Assembly: GCA_025331445.1 (NCBI GenBank)
Contig: JAIWNE010000001.1
Span: 62,001-126,000, forward strand
Length of the DNA: 64,000 nucleotides
Source of the DNA: Blakeslea trispora
Taxonomy: Eukaryota; Mucoromycota; Mucoromycetes; Mucorales; Choanephoraceae
Direction: 5' to 3'
Each line of letters opens with the position of its first letter. Within the stretch, counting starts at the first letter, position 1. Below are positions 59,054 to 64,000 of this stretch, piece by piece. The position numbers and the translations under genes were made by a program. The notes under the pieces are model-generated. The model was not told the origin of the DNA and made no database searches. It saw nothing but the letters and a program-made list of their open reading frames with translations.

Positions 59054-59789
59054 ATGCCACCACCGCCATTAACTCGGCAAAATGCTTTTTATTGCGAAAG
59101 AAGCCAAGACAAGACACCTCTCGATCCAGTAATGAACAGTTTTAAGCCTTTTCTCATTTCTAAAACTGAAATCGTTCTAATGACTTTTAGCATTGTAGCA
59201 TTTGTCACAGGGAGCTTTATGCACTTTGCAAATTCATTCGGCCTTGTCGATGTGAGCCAGAAGATACTATACCATTGTAAGCAAACAGCTGCTTTCTATG
59301 GTGTAATTGTGTTAATTCTATTCCAATCTAGATATGCCCATCAGGAGTGTTTCGTAAACTGGTTTATCCTCCATGGTTGCCCGAGACAATGTCCAGCCTG
59401 TAAATCAAATTATCATATTCCCTATTCGTTTTATCTTGCTGTTTCTGGTAAGTAAGCATCAAGGCATAGTGTGAATTAGCTAATCAAACAGCTAAATAGT
59501 GCTCAAGAAGAATAGATACCAGCTTATATTCATTGCCCTGTTAATTCTATCCATCTTTATCTTTACCCATGTTGCACGATGTACAAATTTCCAGATACTG
59601 ACCAGACAAGAATTCATCAATCAGTTTGGTGAAGAACAATACCGAAATGTACCAGAAAGGTTAATCATGCCTGTAGTGTATATTGCCGATACCTTTCCCT
59701 TCTTTATTTTTTCTAGGCCCTTTTTGATTAACTATATCTTTTTTTTTATTATAGAGAATAAGCATATCTTGTCTTGCAACCTCTTTTGA
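59054..59789 (+). CDS. RING-CH (MARCH-type) E3 ubiquitin ligase, membrane-bound
   Basis: Exons 59054-59128, 59191-59276, 59332-59447 and 59500-59789 give 188 residues. Splicing restores a full RING-CH domain: C27-S-I-C30, PC44-R-C46, AH57-Q-E-C60 with W64, and C74-P-A-C77. The first two introns (62 and 55 nt) are GT-AG, with CTAAT- and TTAAT-like branch sites. The domain most resembles mitochondrial/ER MARCH5-type RINGs (PCRC, then AHQEC). Two C-terminal hydrophobic spans (QLIFIALLILSIFIF and a Phe/Ile-rich tail) suggest a membrane-anchored ligase. The C terminus is uncertain: an extra intron could remove part of the Phe-rich tail. Reading straight through the first two introns gives an open but false frame that hides half of the domain. 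Confidence 0.78.
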
Positions 59790-60520
59790 CAACCTTACAT
59801 TGTCAGCCTTATATTGTACATTCATCACTGTTGTTTCCATTGCCTTTTCTTGTTTCATTGTTTTACTGAAGTTTTATATCAAGTAAATAAAAAACCTTGC
59901 TCTTGCTTTATCTTTCTGTGCTATATCGAAGAAGAGTTACCCTTAATAGAGAAAGATCGTCAGCGTAACAGTAACGACAAATGAGGCAATCTATTCTTTA
60001 GCCAAGTTGTTGCCATGCATAAATATTTCCAAGTTTAGTTGATTCTCCTTATTAATAATCCTTCCCCCCCTTTTTAAGAATAATCTAGTGTGCAAATGAG
60101 CTTGAGATAGCTTAGATTAAAAACTCATAGAGAGAAGAGCATCATTGTCTAGAACCAGGCCTTCTTTTCTGTCTTTGACAACACATCGTTTTGACTGACC
60201 AAGTTGTTTTTCTTCTGACTGGTTTGTTCTTTACTTTTGAATAGGGTGTGGGATTCTCCTAATTCGATAAAAATAAAATCATTGCTTTCTTTAGACAGAA
60301 AGGTGTTTCTATGTGAGATATAGAATATCCTTGTCTTGCTCAGAAATGGATGACAATCAATTCAACACTGTATCACCTAGATATGTCTAATCCATCAATT
60401 TTATGCGTTGCTTCCATATTTATCGAAAGTGTGTCCGAATCCGAAAAGAAAAATATTTTCCAAGTTCAGAAAAAAAATTGAAAGCTTTTTTTTTTTCAAC
60501 TATCTTTTAAATATTTAACT
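59790..60520. other. Intergenic region upstream of ELP2
   Basis: 730 bp, AT-rich, with no gene seen. A T13 tract lies just upstream of the ELP2 start. Confidence 0.6.
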
Positions 60521-63500
60521 ATGGTCAAAGTGACCTCTGAGTATATTTCTATTGGCTGTAACAGAACAGCTCATGCAGCTTGTTGGGGCAATAGTGGCCT
60601 TGTAGCTTTCGGTGCTGACGCTTTGATTGCCTTGTATTCCCCTTTGGTAAAGAAAATGATATCTAAAACGTCGTTTGGCAGCTAACATAGAGTTTTCTCT
60701 TTCTCTTTTGAATAGGACAAGAATAGCAAAGGTGTTCAGGAGACACTCCCCGGACACAAAGGGCGTGTTATCTGTCTCAAGTTTATTGAGAGAGGTAATA
60801 AATTCATATCAATCAACAATGTATGTCATTGAACCAAAAAATAAAATGAGCTAGGTCAAAAAGGTGCAATGAAAGATGTTGCACTTGTCTCTGGTTCAGC
60901 AGATTTTACAGCCAAGATTTGGAAGACAGATGCTACTGGAAAGGTGAAATATAGCGAGCCATGATCATTCACTTGCAACATGACTCAATTTTCCCTCTTC
61001 TTATAGTGGATCAACTCAGCAACCTTAGAAGGTCATACCGGATCAATTGAGTCTGTAGCCTGTATGCGAGCACAATCCATCGAGACAACAAAAGATTTGA
61101 TTGCCACAGGTTCATCGGATGGCACTATCCGGATTTGGGAGCGTACTATTGTTGATGAAAATACAGGTCAGTTTTTTCTTTCTTAAGAAGCGCATATATG
61201 GATGACAACTAAAAAAACAGCATTCTGTAGATCAAGTTGAATGTATTCAGATTATCAACAATGGCAACAAATATCCCATGTCTTTAGCCTTGTCATACCT
61301 ACCCGAAACCAACAGTAAATATTTGCATGAAAACAACTTGCAGAATGTCTAATGTGTTATTTTCGTCTGTAGCACCTATATTGGCAAGTGGACATACAGA
61401 CAAATTGATCTCAATTTATGCTCAACAATCAGGTCAATTTGAAAAGAAACACACTTTACAGGGTCACGATAATTGGGTCCGCGATCTCGCCTTTGCCACT
61501 TACACATCAACACATGCCGATACAAAACACCAATTCCAAGATGGCGACTTGATGCTAGCTAGTGCTAGTCAAGATAAATATATTCGTCTTTGGAAGATCT
61601 CGACCTATGTACCACCCACTGCTGTAAAAAGCACAGCCGAAACCTCATTAGCTAATGTCAGTGAAGATGATTTGTCTGAAGCATTGAAAAAGAGCGAGTT
61701 GTAAGTAGATGTGTTGATGCCACGATGGAGAGATAGTTGACTAAATTTTTGTTTTTTTTTAAAGAGAGGATGAACAGTTAAGCACAAAAGCTCATTTGAT
61801 TACCGTCAATGAAAAGGAATATTCGCTCATGTTCGAAGCCTTACTGATGGGTCATGATGATTGGGTCTTTAGTGTAGAATGGCAACGTCCTTATTTGGAA
61901 TCAGGCAACCTTGTTCAACCTATGCGTCTCATTTCTGCCTCGATTGATAAGTCCATGATGATTTGGAGCCCTGATGAGGATACTGGCGTTTGGGTCAATG
62001 AGAGTCGTATGGGTGATATTGGAGGTTCTACTTATCTTGGCTTCTGTGGTGCTCTCTTTAGTCCTGATGGCAAGAGCATTGTATCGCATGGTGCAAATGG
62101 TTCTTTCCACCTTTGGCAAGAACAGGCTACCCAAGGACATTGGGCACCTGAGGTGGCCATCAGTGGACACTTCAAGTCTGTCGAAAGCGTAGCTTGGGAT
62201 CCTCGTTCTCGTTATTTACTGTCAGCCAGTTTGGATCAAACCACTCGTTTGTTTGCTCCTTGGAATAGATCGTCTGGAGAAGGTAAAGTGACAACATGGC
62301 ATGAAGTAGGTCGTCCTCAAGTCCACGGTTACGATATCAAATGTATTGCCTTTGTTCATGATTGGCAATTTGTCTCTGGTGCCGATGAAAAGGTATTGCG
62401 TCTTTTTGATGCACCTCGCTCCTGTGTTCAGAGTTTGGCTCAATTGACAGATGATGCTGAAGTACTGTCAGGCATTGAGAGCCGACCTGTGGGCGCCAAC
62501 TTACCTGCTCTTGGTTTATCCAACAAAGCTGTCTTTGAAGGCGACTCTGTTCCTCAACAAGAGCAAAGTCAAGAAGTCGGTAGCCACTCTGCTACAGCTG
62601 CTTCTGCTGAAGCATTAGCTCAAGTAATGAACCATCCTCCTTATGAAGAGCATTTGCTGCAGCACACTTTATGGCCTGAAGTTGAGAAGCTTTACGGTCA
62701 CTCCTATGAACTCATAGCTGTAGATGCTACACACGATGGTCAATATGTCGCTTCCGCATGTAAAGCTGCTAATCCCGAATACGCTGTTGTGCGTCTGTTT
62801 GATACCAAGCACTGGAAAGAAGTACCTACAAAGATTGATGCTCATGCCTTGACAGTAACTCAAATTCGATTCTCTCACAACGATCGTTATCTCTTGACTG
62901 TCTCTAGAGATCGATTCTGGAGCATCTCAGAACGTACAGAAGATCCAGAAACACCTTACCGACTAGTAGCCAAAAACAAAGCACACGCCCGTATCATTTG
63001 GGATTGTTCTTGGTCTCACGATGATAAGTTGTTTGTAACAGGATCACGTGATAAGACCTTGAAGGTTTGGTCAAAACAAGATGACAAATGGGATTGTGTT
63101 GCTACTATTAAGTGTGAAGAAGCCATTACAGCTGTCGATTTTGCTCCTGTATTGGTGAATGATAGGTAAAATAGAACACACAAGGGTCACATGCTTAAGC
63201 TCGATGAATTCTAATGTGTTTATTTTAGATATGTTGTTGCTGTGGGCTTAGAAAATGGTCAAATTCAATTATTGACTAGCGTAGAACAACAGATAAACCA
63301 ATGGGAGACATGGCAATGTTTAGATGCAAGGTATAACTATAAAATAATCAATGAAGATATCCACAAAAGATACTGACAGTAAAAAAAAAATGATAGACTG
63401 TGTCACTTTGGTGTTGTTCGATCTCTATCATGGCGTAAGCCCAGTTCAACAGAAGCCAACGTATTGCAACTAGCCTCTGGAGGAGAAGACCATGCTGTTA

Positions 63501-63523
63501 GAATTTTTAATGTAGAATATTAG
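60521..63523 (+). CDS. ELP2: Elongator complex subunit Elp2 (WD40)
   Basis: Nine exons, 60521-60646, 60716-60794, 60855-60943, 61007-61166, 61231-61314, 61373-61700, 61765-63165, 63229-63330 and 63397-63523, join in frame to give 831 residues, as in human ELP2. Two WD40 propellers are visible, with repeats such as GHKGRVICLKF, SGSADFTAKIW, GHTGSIESVAC, GHDNWVRDLAF, GHDDWVFSVEW and SWSHDDKLFVTGSRDKTLKVW. The Elp2-typical start is YISIGCNRTAHAACWG. The complex modifies wobble uridine in tRNA. All introns are GT-AG and 50-69 nt, and all are crowded into the 5' third and the 3' end. The stop codon overlaps that of the minus-strand gene downstream. Confidence 0.96.
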
Positions 63524-64000
63524 TCCACAGACTCAAGAACTTTCTTGACTGTTTTGTATAGTTGAAGGCGTTCAGACAAAGCTGATTGAACTGTAGAATC
63601 AATAGCTGCCTCTGTAGTCCAAAATTCAATAAAACTCTGCATTTGATCAGAGGCTTTTGACATGTAACTTGGTAGAGTCATCCAAAGTGTGTTCTTGTAG
63701 GTGTATTCTTTCTGATACATAAAAGCTAACTGAGCAATCATCTCATGCACCTCCATGGGCGTTAGGACTGTGACTTGGATTAGAGATTGTGTTGAGAGAG
63801 CAACAGGCTTTGAAGGGGAAGGTGTCCAAGTCTTGTGTAGGTGACGAGTAGCCTCTAATTCAAGCTGCCTCCAGTCATTTGTCACCTTCTCAAACATAGA
63901 CATGATTTGCTTTAATTGATCAATTGATTTCTCGGCAGATTTTGTTTGTTTGAAAATAAGACGCGAAGGATCAACATGATGCTGCTCAACAACAGAGGGA
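63520..64000 (-). CDS. Unidentified protein, C-terminal part only
   Basis: The minus-strand frame stays open from the stop at 63520 to the window edge, about 159 codons, so the start lies outside. The protein is helical and charged: QTKSAEKSIDQLKQIM, then NDWRQLELEATRHLHKTW, MEVHEMIAQLAFMYQKEY and a coiled-coil-like end (LSERLQLYKTVKKVLESVD). The length of the open frame and its composition suggest a real gene. I do not recognise the family. It converges with ELP2 so tightly that the two stop codons share bases. Confidence 0.65.
   Translation of the reverse strand, partial: PSVVEQHHVDPSRLIFKQTKSAEKSIDQLKQIMSMFEKVTNDWRQLELEATRHLHKTWTPSPSKPVALSTQSLIQVTVLTPMEVHEMIAQLAFMYQKEYTYKNTLWMTLPSYMSKASDQMQSFIEFWTTEAAIDSTVQSALSERLQLYKTVKKVLESVD

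Noticed and set aside
59129..59331. Apparent two-helix membrane region in the unspliced frame of the RING-CH gene
   Set aside because: It coincides with two introns that have good donors, branch sites and acceptors. Removing them restores a complete RING-CH domain.
1..64000. tRNA genes, CRISPR arrays, bacterial-type operons and terminators
   Set aside because: No B-box plus cloverleaf, no regularly spaced repeats, and spliced eukaryotic genes throughout.

Overview
The window looks like nuclear DNA of a Mucoromycota fungus, most likely one of the Mucorales. It is AT-rich, genes lie on both strands, most introns are 50-75 nt with GTAAGT-like donors, and long T or CT tracts precede start codons. 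The protein set points the same way: a short fungal-type GGPP synthase, an Opy2-like HOG-pathway anchor, CSL and Jsn1-like PUF proteins, and Ser/Gln-rich regulators. I reconstructed 24 protein genes, most of them by splicing in-frame exons across introns. No rRNA, tRNA or CRISPR array was recognised.

Layout. 1-1672 is repeat-rich and holds a candidate terminal-inverted-repeat element. A CSL transcription factor (1673-3763, -) is followed by a 3.5 kb gap. 7267-20153 is dense: Kelch-BTB protein (+), mitochondrial CoA-transferase of the SUGCT type (-), NUDCD1-like protein (-), RINT1/Tip20 (+) and Sec39/NBAS (+). The last two are subunits of the same Golgi-to-ER tethering complex (Dsl1/NRZ). A fold-back repeat lies between them and a 73-bp hairpin lies after them. 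Next come an LrgA-LrgB membrane protein (21896-23775, -) and a GATA-like zinc-finger protein (27126-28473, +).

30935-34735 holds proteasome subunit alpha-4 (+), TMEM19/DUF92 (-) and an HP1-like chromodomain/chromoshadow protein with a long acidic repeat (+). 37045-39126 holds a divergent pair, a Gln/Pro-rich coiled-coil protein (-) and a YeeZ-like Rossmann protein (+). 40272-48040 is dense again: PUF/RRM protein (+), proteasome assembly chaperone PSMG4 (-), ribosomal protein eS12 (-), Rad7 (+) and GGPP synthase (-). After 3.6 kb without a recognisable gene come an Opy2-like protein (51625-52886, +), an unidentified basic protein (54428-55849, -), a UPF0014/FetB-like permease (57402-58693, +), a MARCH-type RING-CH protein (59054-59789, +), Elongator subunit Elp2 (60521-63523, +) and a partial unknown gene running off the right edge (-).

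Most genes are unlinked housekeeping functions. Functional links inside the window are RINT1 with Sec39 (membrane tethering), PSMA4 with PSMG4 (20S proteasome and its assembly), and eS12 beside Rad7 and GGPP synthase (adjacency only). I found no gene set that reads as a new defence or biosynthetic system. The least ordinary signals are two GC-AG introns, a RING-CH domain that appears only after correct splicing, a PUF domain that ends early, an atypical cysteine cluster, and three inverted-repeat structures.
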